Shown: positions 11,616-23,832 of the stretch, one piece after another
Layout of the letters: each line of letters starts with the position of its first letter
How positions within the stretch are numbered: the first letter of the stretch is position 1
Assembly: GCA_002633025.1 (NCBI GenBank)
Contig: NMRB01000209.1
Span: 356,951 to 420,950, forward strand
Source: Notospermus geniculatus
Lineage: Eukaryota; Nemertea; Pilidiophora; Heteronemertea; Lineidae
Direction: 5' to 3'
DNA length: 64,000 bases
The notes under the pieces: generated by a model
The model's input: the letters and a program-made list of their open reading frames with translations, nothing else
Databases searched by the model: none
Told to the model about the DNA's origin: nothing
Program-made: the position numbers and the translations under genes

Positions 11616-13400
11616 GTAATATGTGTGGATCGGCATAATATGTTGGACTAAATGAGAAGGAAAAAGTATTTAGAAGCCCACAAAGCTCCGTGATGGTCTG
11701 TTTGAAAATGAAAGCTGCTACTTCTCATGTTTGGTAAAGTTTCTTTTGAATGTGCTGAGCTAACCCTTCTTTTTGACAATCTCATAACAGGATTTTCGGT
11801 AGAGAATTTTGGTCAAGGGTCAGTGACCCAGGGTGCTTTTGATCCAAGGGTATACTTCAATTTGGGGGGTCACTTTGTCATATTCTGACTTTGGAGGGAT
11901 CATCACACTTTCAATGAATGTGACGCCGCCATAGAGAGGACCCAGTCAATGGTGATCGCAGCGGCATCTTCACAACTTCAGCACACGTGGACAAACTAAA
12001 AATACACGTGTTTGCCTGAAGATGGCATTTCAATCGCTCAGTTTGAACCAATTAGCGATGGAGCTCATACATTAACATCCATTATCACACTCTCTCTGCT
12101 GACATGATGGGCTGTATTTTAGAACGTTCCTTGACATTATGGTCCACCTTAAATCTATTGTTCTCGATGGTTTTACAATAGACTTAAAGGTCGACCTTAA
12201 CGTTAAGGAACATTCTAAAATACGACCCGATGTGTGGGTCTGGGTGACTTGATTTTGGAATGCGGCGGAGAATTCTAAGCGTGAAGAATGGATGCGTCTG
12301 CGATAAAACCGAGGGTCAATGGGTCAAATTACAAAGGAATGAAGGAGTGAGTTGTATATGTGTCGTATTTGGGGCGTCAACTAATAAAATTCAGCCACGT
12401 CAGTTTGACTTAGGGGGCTTCTTGGTCGTGCGTCAGATGATGGATTCATGTGTATTTGACCCGGGAGCTCGGGTTACCGAAAACCCTGTCGTATATGCTT
12501 GGGACGAGCAGATGCGATGACTTGTTAAATGCTGGCCTTTAGAAATTCTGCTGGGTCTTTTTAAAGACAATGGGATACATGTATTTACCGATGAAAAATT
12601 GATTTCAGGTGTTGTTCTGCCCCTAATGGCCTCACCAAACTCGAACAAAATACATGTAGTTCATGTCTTCTGAAACATAATATTTATTTTCAAATAGCAC
12701 ATTACGGTAATGAAATATACACATATCTAGCAATAGTTTTATTTATATTTTAGAGAAGGAAGTTTGGCATTTGGTCAGGCACGATTATGACTCGGGATAT
12801 CCTTCTGTCAGGCTTAAGTGAGTTTTGCACGAACCTCATGTTTCAAATTTAGTATTCCACCATACCCACAACTTTAAAAATAATTATTTACCGGTAGTAG
12901 TAAAGGGAGTTTTTACAATTTCCCACATTGAGGGTTAGCCCTGGGTTTTCTTAGTCTTATCAGAGAGAGGCGGTTAATGTAGGATCTAAGAAGGTTCAAA
13001 GCATCCATAAACCGTCACGTTTATCAGTTAAGAAAATTTTTGACTTCAGAAGTGTTGAAATTTTGCTGTCGTAAGATAATTCCTCTATGAAACTTGCCAA
13101 TGTTGCGAATTCTTTGAAATATTATGGGTGTGGTAGTACATGTAGTAACTCCTTAATGAGCACAATTTATGTGCTTGGTGCATGTGTTGGAGCAACTCCC
13201 TGTGGGTGACGCTCCCCCATCCCCCCTCACACACAACACACTTTGGCAAGACCAGGAAATGTGATCATTTCTAGGTTATGCCGAGTGCATTTTATACCAT
13301 GAATGCCTGCAATTAATATGAATGCAGCAAAAGGATTGTTAAGTTGAAAAAACGAATGCGTGTGTTCAGTTAAACTGGCTTGTATGCAAAACTCATTCTT
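11616..13400. other. SHC 3' UTR and intergenic DNA
   Basis: The sequence after the SHC stop has no recognisable exon. It contains a 120-bp hairpin at 12109-12228 and an AATAAA at 12383. An 86-codon open frame at 12260-12520 has no recognisable domain and I do not call it a gene. Confidence 0.55.
12109..12228. mobile_element. GGGC...GCCC-type hairpin, 120 bp
   Basis: GGGCTGTATTTTAGAACGTTCC pairs with GGAACATTCTAAAATACGACCC, and the interior CCTTAA...TTAAGG also pairs. It is one of the family of short hairpins with common ends and unrelated stems. Confidence 0.75.
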
Positions 13401-13476
13401 TTTCCCTACGTACATGTATTTGTATTAACCATTCATTTGCTGTTCACATAATATCCATTGCGCTGTGTGACATGTA

Positions 13477-13687
13477 CAGTGGTGGCCAAAATTATTTGAA
13501 CACTTGGCATGTAATAGATATTTCAGTCGCTTGTATCGAAATGGCTGTCAATGTACCAATGAAACAATTTTGTTTTCCTCAAAGCAATGCACCTTTTCCA
13601 ATTATTAGAAGTGAAAAATGGAAACCAGACTTTGTACAGCAACGTCTTAGGATATAACAAGTGTTCGAATAATTTTGGCCACCACTG
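13477..13687. mobile_element. Tc1-like MITE (copy A)
   Basis: CAGTGGTGGCCAAAATTATT at the left and its complement AATAATTTTGGCCACCACTG at the right, flanked by TA. The end sequence and TA duplication resemble Tc1/mariner elements. The equivalent in copy B is 30054-30271, and a half-copy lies at about 22753-22852. Confidence 0.85.
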
Positions 13688-14117
13688 TACATACCCAGTA
13701 TGAGAATTATGGTAATTTCACTTCATTTGAAGATGAATTGAAAACAATTGTTTACCGGTACTACATGGTTTGTGAGAAAGGGTGAAATATTTTCACGAAA
13801 ATGAACAATGGGGCACCTTATCTGTTGGGTTAATGTTTCTCTTCTTTGGAATGAAGTAAAAAAGGGTGAGACCCTTTATTGAAAAGGCCTGGGAAAGTTA
13901 TCAAAAGGGCAGAAATTTCACTTAAGGCTCCACATAAGAATTCTCTCATGCGACTTGGTTGTCAATGGGAAATTCACCATTGTAGGTTGCCTTACAACTT
14001 ACGCTGGGACCCGATTACAAAAACGACTCTCCCTTGTTGTCTATGGTTCAGTTGCCATATAGAACATGCTTGAGAAAATTTTCATGTAGAGCAGCACTTT
14101 AAGACTTTTGAACCTAA

Positions 14118-14473
14118 GGCCACTGCAATTTTTTTATCTGTTTAGCGGGCGAGCTGACATTGTATTTGCCATTTTTGGAATAAAAATAAAAATGGATTTT
14201 TCACATTTTTTATTTTCAAATTCCCCTCTGAAATGCCAGAGGCAGAGTGGAGACCAGAAAAAATTAATTAATATCAGACAAACTTATGTTCCAAGCCCAA
14301 ATACATCATTTATCTCTGAATATTTCATGCATGTTTGTTTGTTTGATTTTATTTTTATTATCTCCTCTTACAATTCATTATCATTAAAACATGCTCTGAA
14401 GACAAAAAAAAGTATCTTGGCCAACTTTTATTTTTATTTTCATTCCTCCCACCTACCGGTAATTGCAGTGGCC
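14118..14473. mobile_element. GGCC-ended MITE with TAA duplication (copy A)
   Basis: GGCCACTGCAATT at the left and AATTGCAGTGGCC at the right, flanked by TAA on both sides. The interior is rich in AAATAAAAA and TTTTTATTTT. It is present in both A and B, so it predates their divergence. Confidence 0.85.
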
Positions 14474-14608
14474 TAAGTAAGTAAAGAAAGAAATGCAGAG
14501 CACATGAGGAATGACATAGTGCTCCATGATGAAGCTCCTAGTGTATTCTACCTTAACGTTTGTTTATCCAAAAAATAGAGCACAAAAGGCGACACACAAA
14601 ATGATATA

Positions 14609-14781
14609 ATAAAAGGAGTCGTCCTCCAGAAATTTCGCAAATTTTCGACCCCAACCGGGGTGTTCTTCAGGCTGGCACTTTCAAGTCGAGCTACCAGAAG
14701 TGTAATCACTTCTGGTAGCTCGACTTGAAAGTGCCAGGGGTCGAAAATTTGCGAAATTTTTGGAGGACGACTCCTTTTATT
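14609..14781. repeat. Near-perfect 170-bp palindrome (copy A)
   Basis: TAAAAGGAGTCGTCCTCCA at the left and its complement TGGAGGACGACTCCTTTTA at the right, with CTGGCACTTTCAAGTCGAGC inverted around the centre GAAGTGTAATCACTTC. It holds ACCCCAACCGGGGT, another palindrome. Fragments are at 27360-27440 and 39829-39915. Confidence 0.8.
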
Positions 14782-15414
14782 AATAATGTTTGTATACAGA
14801 CTATACTGTATAGTTGTAGTTGGTGGCACTTGTTTAAAACTATCGGCATGATCAGTTGATAGCCAGAAAGTCAGATCAGAATAAAATATAATATTTTTCA
14901 GTGTGAACATCCGTGAAATACAAGAGTCTCATCTACCGGTATTATCAGTTCATGCTAAGTTGAAAAAGAATGACTAAAATTCTTCTGGCAGCCCCTGTAG
15001 TACAAATCTTTGATTTCTCGGAGCAGAAATGTGGCATTTGTATAAAGACAATTGAAAAATAATGAAACTTCTCTATATATTTGTAAAGATTTGATTATGA
15101 ACTCAGTCAGAATGGTCTGAAATGAAATGAGAAAATGCGTACGGTAAGGATCGATTTGACATGATGAACTGTTGTTGAAAGTCACGTAGTTGACTCTTGT
15201 TATCATGATGAATGTAAGTTAGATGAATGAATAGTTGAGATTTGTTTATTTTTAAAATGTGCAATTTACGATGATCGGAAATTGAAATGGTGAATATTCG
15301 CAGGTAGTTCTTTAAAATGTCTTCAGGCTCAAAGCAAAATCATTGCAAAGTTGATGTATTATGTGTCATTGAAGGACATTTCGATACACTGGCTGTTTTG
15401 CTCCGGCTACACAT

Positions 15415-15517
15415 CTGGGGCCACATCTTAAGTGTAAAATTTCCCTCATCTTTTGTTTGGAACAATAGTTTAAGGGAAATTTTACAGATTTTTAAGATGT
15501 TTTATGCATACGGCCCC
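15415..15517. mobile_element. GGGGCC hairpin occupying site S in copy A
   Basis: GGGGCCACATCTTAAG...CTTAAAAATCTG-type arms close with GATGTTTTATGCATACGGCCCC, and TAAAATTTCC pairs with GGAAATTTTA. The flanks are ACACATCTGG and TGGTCCATT. Copy B has a different hairpin between the same flanks (32013-32140). Confidence 0.75.
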
Positions 15518-15675
15518 TGGTCCATTGGCTCGCAGGGTTCTTTGGAAGCACCAGGCTTTGCCAAATTTGTTCCCTTATCCTCTACCCAAGGTCTCCTGTT
15601 TGTGAGCCAGGTAAGCCTTAATGCTGCCCAGTCAGTGTGGATTTGAGCCATGTGGCTTGTAAAGTTAATCTGTGA

Positions 15676-15945
15676 AAGGGTTTTAAAGTTCCTCTGTGTT
15701 GAATTTTATGATATATTCAAAGTGTTAGGAGAGTGACGGTAGAGGTCTCATATCCTTGTGAAGGTTCCCAAAATGCTTGCCTGATACGTGCTTCTAATAA
15801 CCAAGGCCTAGTTTTCAGCACACACTGAAAAAAATGCAGGCAGAACTCTAATGCATTCAGATAGAGCATAGTACATTTTACACTACACTAACATCAGAGG
15901 ACGTGAGCACTTTCTGAATTAAATACAGTGTGGCTTTAAACAGCC
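15676..15945. mobile_element. TTTAAAG...CTTTAAA element
   Basis: It begins TTTTAAAGTTCCTCTGTGTTG and ends AATACAGTGTGGCTTTAAA. It is present in B at about 32304-32568, and a diverged relative in inverted orientation spans about 51311-51600. It is probably an old MITE. Confidence 0.55.
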
Positions 15946-16003
15946 GTATTGATGATTTTGATCTGTGCTGCCCATCATATTATTTATGCACTACGGTATA
16001 CTA

Positions 16004-16405
16004 CAGTGCTCCCTCGCTCTTACGAACCTCGATTCTACGAACTCCCGGATATTACGAACCCAACGTCTGGCTCCCAAAATTTCATGACATGGATGTAATT
16101 TTGCCTGTTTGGCCCAATTCCTACCCATGATCAGTATTATACGATGTGTACAATACAAACCAAAATCCAAGCTTGGGTTTGATTAGTGTACAACACAAAC
16201 CAAAATATCCAAGCTTGGGGTTGATTAACGCATGTTTGAGCATTTAATCAGGCAAATATTCGATAAAGGTTAGTCTTGTAAACGAAGTGTATGCCTTTAA
16301 CTCGGCATGGTCATCATGCACCCACGGACGAATCCTCGCTATTACGAATTCCTTGTTAGTACGAACTTAACCCTTGGAAGGGTTTGTAATAGCGAGGGAG
16401 GACTG
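16004..16405. mobile_element. pogo/Tigger-like MITE (copy A)
   Basis: CAGTGCTCCCTCGCT at the left and AGCGAGGGAGGACTG at the right, flanked by TA. The repeated words TTACGAAC and TACGAA are typical of pogo/Tigger ends. The copy B equivalent is 32627-33479, enlarged by a nested GGCC element. Confidence 0.8.
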
Positions 16406-16910
16406 TACTTGTATCTTGCAGACTTTCTTTGATTTCTCAATCATATTTGATTGATGGATGCTGTTCTTGTCTTGCTTTCGGGTGTACATATATATAAGAT
16501 TTAAAGAATGTAGATGTGGGCTGGGGTAAATTTTGTACATAACTGTCAAATCACTCTTTCTATACTTTCCATATACTTCTCCTCATTCCCGTTAGTGTAT
16601 CATAGAGAATACCCATCCTGCCAGAGACAATGTATTCTGCATAATTGTACATCCTGCCAAAATAATACCGTATTTATGCGTATTTTAGCACACTGCGCTT
16701 ATAATCGACGTGCACTAAAATTCGAATATACATGTAAGCACAGTGCGCTTAAATTCGAACAAAAAGTGATGTGACCAATGATTCCAAAAAGAACATCCAT
16801 TAGTGTATTATTAGTGTATCTCATACAGCTATGTGTATCTCATAGAGTTCGTATCAAACATTCATCAAGTACAATGTAGACCTACTCGTCGAGTCCCGGC
16901 AGTGCGGCGG

Positions 16911-17073
16911 CAGGGATTGCGCTAGCATTAGCCACGACCCAAAATGGGTAGAAATCTTTGAAAACGACCAGGAAAATGATGAAAATTCACATCAGTGGCT
17001 AAAGAAATTCAGAGTGATCCAATGCATTTCCATTACTGTGGCTAAAGAAAATTTCAGCCTAGCGCAATCCCTG
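16911..17073. mobile_element. CAGGG...CCCTG element nested in copy A
   Basis: CAGGGATTGCGCTAG and CTAGCGCAATCCCTG form a perfect 15-bp inverted repeat. Copy B reads CAGTGCGGGTCAG through the site, so it is an insertion. Confidence 0.85.
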
Positions 17074-17284
17074 TGCGGGTCAGTTCGCCAATCATGGACA
17101 ACGATCGCAGTGGCACATGCCAACAACCACAACCAATGGACTAATTATCGTTTGTATAGAATGAGCCGACGAACTGAGCCAACAAAATCTTTGGCCAGAA
17201 AAAGGCACCAAAGAAGCGGTTCCAGAAAAGTATAAGCGTGTGTGCTTATAATCAGGCGAAACGAAGGTGGCAAAAAGGCCTTAA

Positions 17285-17467
17285 AGCGAATCGAAAGCGA
17301 AAAAATTTGATTTAGAAATAGAATTTGAAAGGGGACGAATTTTCAGAAAAAAATGTAAACAAACTTCTCCAGAATGTCAACAAAGAAATTTTCGTGCATT
17401 TTGATTGGCTGAATTTTGTGTTTACAAACACCAGCCAAATGTAAACAAAATCCGCTATCGATTCGCT
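17285..17467. mobile_element. TTAA-flanked MITE nested in copy A
   Basis: AGCGAATCGA at the left and TCGATTCGCT at the right, with TTAA on both sides. Copy B has a single TTAA. A TTAA duplication suggests piggyBac or Kolobok mobilisation. Confidence 0.85.
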
Positions 17468-17811
17468 TTAAAACAAGTGATTTTCATTTATAAGCGCATG
17501 TGCTTAAATACGCATAAATATGGTAGAACCAAAAATTTGTGAATCTTTCCTGGTACTGGTACTGAGCAATCTCTGTTGCCTTCTACTTGGTTTGTGTGGT
17601 TGGCAAGTTCTATTCTGTGGTGGGAGGCAAGTTCTCCTGCTCAGGGGGGATGAGTACCCTGCTGAAATGCCGAGCCAGCTCCACTGTTCTTCTTACTCTT
17701 CTGCTCAATATTTGACAAAGAATTCCTCAATTTCTGCTCACAGATCATTCCTTCCTTTAATGTAGCGAGTTTATGAGAGAAATTAAAAACCTTTGCATTT
17801 GCTGTTGCTTA

Positions 17812-18012
17812 AAGGATCATGGTATTGGATCTCTAATGCGTTATTTGACTGCCGACGTAGAGGGAGCCACCTAGTGGTAGCAACACGAACTACAAAAACG
17901 CATTACAAAATGTACGAAGTGGGTCAATTTGCCGACAACGTATAGTCCCTGGGTTGGAGAGTGGTGCGGTGGCGCCAGCTGTCGAGAAAAAGTGGCAATA
18001 CCGTGGTCCTTT
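17812..18012. mobile_element. AGGAGCAC/AGGATCAT family MITE (A)
   Basis: AAGGATCATGGTATTG and CAATACCGTGGTCCTT are inverted ends. The interior holds GAGGGAGCCACCTAGTGGTAGC. A truncated copy lies in B at about 34515-34657, and a younger insertion of the family is at 24426-24614. Confidence 0.75.
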
Positions 18013-18630
18013 AAATTGTAGGCCTACATGTCATTTCGAACCTGCATCTGCTGAATTAACAGTGGAAATCTGTATATTGTAGAATTATGTTGATGAAATT
18101 GTGATAAAAGTATTTGACAAGAAACTGAGGGATGAAGTGTTGCTTATCACCCTACAGCAGTATTAGTACCTTCCTCTTCAGGGCCTCGCCATTGTCCTGT
18201 ATAATTCATTGGGGACCACGAAGGACCAATGTCACGATGATGTTACGTTACACGGTACACCATGCAGCAATTACAGTGACTGCTTTTGCAAGAGGGCTTT
18301 AGTTGGTGATTAGTGTAAAGAAAGGTCATTGTACTCATGTACTTAAACAATACAGTGGAACCTCTTATTCAAGGACACCGGTTAGGACTGACCATATAGT
18401 GGTCATGAATACATGCAGAAGTGACTGAACTTAAGTGTCCTTGCTATAGTGCGCCACCATAAATTATCGCTGGATGAGGCATGTCCAACATAGACCCCAA
18501 GTACATGGCGTCATTTTTGTTGCTGAAGCCGAGAAGCCACTATTCACAAAGTTGGATATCAAAGCCAACATTAGTGCAGAGAATTAGTGGTTTAGGATCT
18601 CTGTGCTTGGAAATTGCAGTTTGAAACGGT

Positions 18631-19759
18631 AAAGGGGATGAGCACCTAAGAAACTAACCTGCACAAAGCGTGTATCTCAGAGACGGTGACTTCGATTAGC
18701 TTCAAATTCGCACATATTATATCTCATGTGAAGTGATTGATAACAGCAACAAGAAAAATTATTTTGGTCAACTGTTACCCATTAATTTGAAACAATGGTT
18801 TTTTTAGATGGCTAGAAATGGTGGAAAAAACAGGATTCATTGTCTGTGTTTTCACAGTAGCTTGAAGACCACTTCAAAGAAAAAGTCCCAATGCTTAGTT
18901 TTGATTTATTGATCCCAGATTGATAGGAAATGAAGCAAGAAGATTCTGTGATCTGTGGGTGGAATTATGCTCTGGAAGAACCAAAACAAATCTATTTCTG
19001 TCTGTGTTATGCTTGGCTTGTATTAGGCCTTGTAATGTGAAAGGGCTCAGACAGATTCATGTAGGCGTAACCCCATGGCACTTCAGAATTATGTAATGGG
19101 GAATCAATGGTTGGTCTTTGACATGAGCTGAGGCCACATGAATGGTGTGGTGGCTAGTGACTGGAAAAAGTATCCTATTTTTGTTATGACTCCCCTTCTT
19201 TCATTATGTAATATCTATGGACTGTGCAGGAACTGGTGATAATTCATGAATTATAGGGGAATCAATTGAACAATATTGGCCAGTTTGACCTAGGACACGA
19301 GTACTCTCCATTGACCATGGTAAATAAAGGATTATTGTTGTGCTAAACTGCCTGTGGCTTACCACATTGGATAATCAACTTGGAAGCCTGTTGTGAAGAG
19401 TTGTTTGGGCTCTTCCAGAGCATGAGTTCACCCAGAAATCACAGAATCTTCTTGCTTCATTTCCTGTCAATCTGAGATCAATAAATCAAAACTAAGCATT
19501 GGGGATTTTTCTTTGAAGCGTTCTTCAAGCCACTGTGAAAACAGAGACAATAAATCCTATTTTTTCCACCATTTCTAGCCATCTAAAAAAACCATTGTTT
19601 CAAATTAATGGGTAAAAGTTGACAAAAATAATTTTTCTTCCTGATGTTATCAATCACTTCACATGAGATATAATATGTGCGAATTTGAAGGTAATCGAAG
19701 TCACCGTCTCTGAGATACACACTTTGTGCAGGTTAGTCTCTTAGGTGCTCATCCCCTTT
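18631..19759. mobile_element. Foldback element, arms about 355 bp, only in copy A
   Basis: AAAGGGGATGAGCACCTAAG at the left is the complement of the right end GGTGCTCATCCCCTTT. The two arms (about 18631-18985 and 19405-19759) remain complementary with few mismatches. The roughly 420-bp loop codes nothing recognisable. Copy B reads ACGGTAAATTTCTAC without it. Confidence 0.88.
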
Positions 19760-20450
19760 CTACAGGAGTCTCAGCTCGTTCGCTGGCGAGACTCAGCGTC
19801 ATTGACGTCATGCGCAATAACAGTACCAATGATGGCATCGGAACATGGCCATCTCGGGCGTTTGTGTAAACTTTGCAAAAATATTCCTACCGGTATTTTT
19901 CTGTGGTTTCATCCGTGAAAAGTAGAGTTCACCGATATGAAATACCATGCTATTTAGATGCTATGTTTATTCAGGATCATGAACGTGTGTGCAATTCCGC
20001 CGGTGACACGTCAAGTGAAGAAAAAATCTATGCACTTCATGACAAGGTCGTGTAAAAAATCGGCCAAATATGTAAACTTCGGCGATAATTTTGTGTCATG
20101 TGCTATAAAGAGGTGTCCCCCTGACAGAGACGTTGACGTCCGGGTCCACTGTACTTTGTTCTCATTCAGTCATCACAAGAGCTTCACAATCAAACTCTGT
20201 ATAAAAAAACAGTCTATATATTTCTATGTTTATCCATGTTGCTTACGTGTACATTTTCTTATTGTGGTCAGTGGCTCATAGCACATTTTGAAGGCTGAGA
20301 TTGTTAATTTCATTTTGTATGTCTAAACTTTTGCTTCAATTCGTTTGTTGTGCAGTTTCTGTGTCGTCCTAAAATGCTGCTGTTGTACGCAGTCGCTATT
20401 CATCTCTTTGGCTGAGTTTCAGAAAACAGAATGCGGGAACATTGTTCACA

Positions 20451-20690
20451 AAGCTCTCAATAGAGGCTTTGCAATGACGTCATCCTGGCGGCCATTCTCT
20501 GGAGGACACAGGGCGCAGAGGTGTGAGCCGACCGTGACGTGACTTGCGTGAAGTGCGCCACACCGTTGTTTGACATAACGTCATTGGGGCATGCACGGCT
20601 CATTTCGCTGGGCCTCTGCAGCATGTGTACATGTACTCCAGCATGCGGCTTGTGACGTCATATGCAAAGCCTCTATTGGACTTGGAGAGC
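20451..20690. mobile_element. Inverted-repeat element with TGACGTCA in both arms
   Basis: AGAGGCTTTGCAATGACGTCAT on the left is mirrored by TGACGTCATATGCAAAGCCTCT on the right. Outer CTCTCAATAG/CTATTGG...GAGAG also pair. It is present in copy B at about 36935-37170, where both motifs have decayed (ATGATGTCAT, TGACGCCAT). Confidence 0.65.
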
Positions 20691-21047
20691 CAAACTTGGT
20701 CTGGCTGGTTCTCTGTCCCCTCACTGTGCTCTGCCCATTAGAATGGAAAAAGAGACCAGTCAACTTATGGATTTGCAAGGAGACTTTGTGAATTTGTTCT
20801 TTCTACTGTAGGTCCACTATGTATCTCCCATGTTGAGCATGGCCGCACATTGTATAACATCTAGATATACAAGATGCAAACTATATTTAATTCATTTTAG
20901 TCTTGATCGCAACAGAAACAATGTTATAATATCACACTTTTTGTATTGTAAGTAGCTTTAGATGAATCTCAAGTTCACACTACATGAATCTTTGCGTTGT
21001 ACGTTTAAGTACCCTTCGCTGATCAAATTGTCTTGTGATGAACACAG

Positions 21048-21330
21048 TGTTCTCCACACCAGTTAAAAAATTAGCGGCGCGCCCCTCTTAAAAATACCAA
21101 GGGTAAAATCCGCCCCTCTTAAAAACGGCCCGCCCCTCTTAAAAATTCGTCCGCCCTAATATTTATGATTTAGATCGCTCAATTATGCATCTCAGATGCA
21201 CAGAAAACGCATCTCAGAGCACCTAAAATCCAAATTTTGCTGGGGGAGGGCGCCTCGTGCGGAGCCTAAGGCACCGCGCCCACCGCCGCCCCTCTTACAC
21301 CAAAACCCGTGGAGAATACTGGAACATGAT
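21048..21330. repeat. GC-rich repeat with CCCCTCTTAAAAA words (A)
   Basis: It is bounded by GTGTTCTCCACACC and GTGGAGAATACTGG. The interior repeats GCCCCTCTTAAAAA four or more times and then has CTAAAATCCAAATTTTGCTGGG. A copy lies in B at 37530-37768, and it is a distant relative of 4960-5301 and 52269-52623. Confidence 0.65.
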
Positions 21331-23577
21331 GTGAGTGTTGTGCAATTCTCTTCAGACAGTGCCATCCTTGATCTGAACAAGTCGTACAGTGAATTGCAAA
21401 TGTTGTCAGCACCTCACATGTGCATGTACAATGTATGTCATTGTGGTGTATTTAGTTACAGCAAAAATTCTGAGGAACTTTCAGATCTCCTGGGACAGAT
21501 CTTTTCTTGGAGGCATATTCAGTTACATCTCCTGTTGCAATTTCACTTCCCATTGGCCAGAATATTTCTACTGAACTTCATGTCTTCAACAATAACATAA
21601 AGGAATCAACATAAAGGTCCAACTTACAAATTTAGCATTTTATAAATGTGAGATTTGAATTCTGTCCTCCATATGATAGGCAAGACCCTTCTACATGTTT
21701 ACTGCAAATTTTGTTTTATTCAGAACCGCACGAATGATGAGAGCGCAGGGTCATCTGTATACATTTGAATAGGCTAAGGTACATGTACATTTGCATGTGG
21801 AACACTAATTGTGCTGGATATAGCTCTGTTATCCTCAGAAATGGAATTCAAGGCATCAAGTTGACAGATTCATGTACCGGTACCCGACTACCATAAAAAA
21901 AGTTGAAGCCCCTGCCTTTTACGTAAAGCGAAAATTCAGGCAGTGAGAGACATCTGGTGGCAACACATGAAGTGTATCCCTCAGTTACTTCATCGTTCGC
22001 AGTTAAACATTTATGTTTGATTCCTTTATGATAATAATCAAGTTATGTCCCATACAAGCATAAGATGTGTCAATACTCAATGTTTTCAATGCGCAAAAAA
22101 GAACAAGTGTCAGTTTTTGAAGCTTGAGAATCATGTCACTGTTTTAGTCATACCCGAGGTATTTATAAATAAAAATATACTATATATGTAAATTAAATGG
22201 CTCGTTAGTCTTTTATACTGGTAGCTTGTGTCTTACTGATGACCTTGAACCTGCCTTGAACTTTATGAAACATGCTGAAGGCGTGACAAAGGATGAAATG
22301 ACTTGTGTGTCAGGCCGCTGTTACATAGGAGCTAGTTTCTCAATCATCATCTGTGATTTTGGCATGAATCATCCCTAATCAGAAGAATGAACATTGCATT
22401 CCCCATTACTGTTGTTCATATCTAGGCACTCTTTCGCTCACCTGTGAACTGATTTGACTTCCAATATGACCACCAGGTGGCATAACTCGAAAATCATCAA
22501 AGTGCTATAACTCAGGAATGACTTGACACAGAGTGCTTAACCTTGATATGTGGCTCCCTCTATATGATCTGTACGTGCACGTGAAGTTTCAACTTAATCG
22601 GACATCCAATATGGCCGCCAGGTGGTGTCGCTCAAAAATCATCAAAGTGCCATAACTCAGGAATGACTTGACCCAGAGTGCTTGAATTTGATATGTGGCT
22701 CCTTCTAGATGATCTGTATGTGCGCGTAAAGTTTCGGCCCAATCAGACATCCTCAAAGCAATGCACATTTTCCTATTATTACATGTTGAAGTGAAAAATA
22801 GAAACCAGACTTCGTACGGCAAGTGTTCGAATAGCTTTGGCCACCACTGTACGTACATGTGTACAGGACATCGGTTCTCGATAAGAGTTGTTGTCTATTC
22901 ATAACTGTTGGGCAAACAGTTCAGTGTAGGGTGACAATACTTGCAATGTACAGTAAATGAGTAACAGTTTGGGATCTCCAACAGTCATGAATAGACAACA
23001 ACTCTTATGAACGTTAGCTCCATCTGGATCCAAATGGTCTGGTCATGGGATCATTTCATTCTTATAAACTGGAAATAACCACTGCCACACCATATACTTT
23101 AAGAAAAGATGAGCAAATGAAAAAACTGAGGAGCTGAACAATATAAATTATGATCCTAAAATGGGATTTTATTCACAACCATTTGTAAAGAATGACTACC
23201 TATGATACATGTGCTAGTAATTATTCCATTTCACTAAAACACTACTGTTTTATTGTGAAATGCACATCATTCAGTATCGTACCTGAAAGTTGGTCTTGTT
23301 TATTTGTTCACTAATAAAGTATGATTCACCCGAACTTCAACATGGGCAAAGTGCCAGGCCTGTGCAACAGACAGCACAAGTGAACACAATGATTAAACCA
23401 CAAACCACAGTATTTACCAGTTGACTGAGCACAATCTTGGATTTGCTATAGGTTCGTGGAAAGTAAACCAAGTTACCCTAACATCATTAGATAACTGCGA
23501 CATGTATTATTTTCCACTGACCTGTGCACCTTTCCAAGCTTGGCACTTTGCCCATGTTGAAGTTGGGGTGAATCTTA

Positions 23578-23767
23578 CCGGTGTAACGTTTTTCAGTGAG
23601 GCCCGTGTGCCAGAAAGACATTTCAATAGATTGACGGAATAAGCCGCAACTTGACAATGTCTTGACAATGAGCGGCACAGAGAGAAACAGCGAGTTCATT
23701 TCCCAGTGTGTCCCGAACAATGGATATCACACAGAAAAACGGCCACACTGAAAAACGTTACACCGGT
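23578..23767. mobile_element. CCGGTGTAACG element, only in copy A
   Basis: Inverted ends CCGGTGTAACGTTTTTCAGTG and CACTGAAAAACGTTACACCGG, flanked by TA. Copy B lacks it. Confidence 0.8.
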
Positions 23768-23832
23768 ACATTGCATTTCAGTACTAGATTTTGTTTTTTT
23801 TAGATTTGAACATCACTACAAATACTCGTTCC

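Larger units (their letters stand above)
16667..17523. mobile_element. CCGTATTTATGCG element with two nested insertions
   Basis: Left arm CCGTATTTATGCGTATTTTA, right arm TTAAATACGCATAAATATGG, TA flanks. Copy B has the same element without the nested pieces (33739-34228). The nested elements are at 16911-17073 and 17285-17467. Confidence 0.8.
19760..23577. other. Intergenic DNA of copy A, repeats only
   Basis: I see no exon here. It contains an inverted-repeat element at 20451-20690, a GC-rich CCCCTCTTAAAAA repeat at 21048-21330, and at about 22440-22752 two units of the GGCCGCCAGGTGG repeat that B lacks. The 134-codon open frame at 21196-21600 lies in repeat sequence and is not conserved in length in B. 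Confidence 0.55.

Noticed and set aside
21196-21600. 134-codon open frame on +
   Set aside because: It lies in the CCCCTCTTAAAAA repeat and its frame and length are not preserved in copy B.
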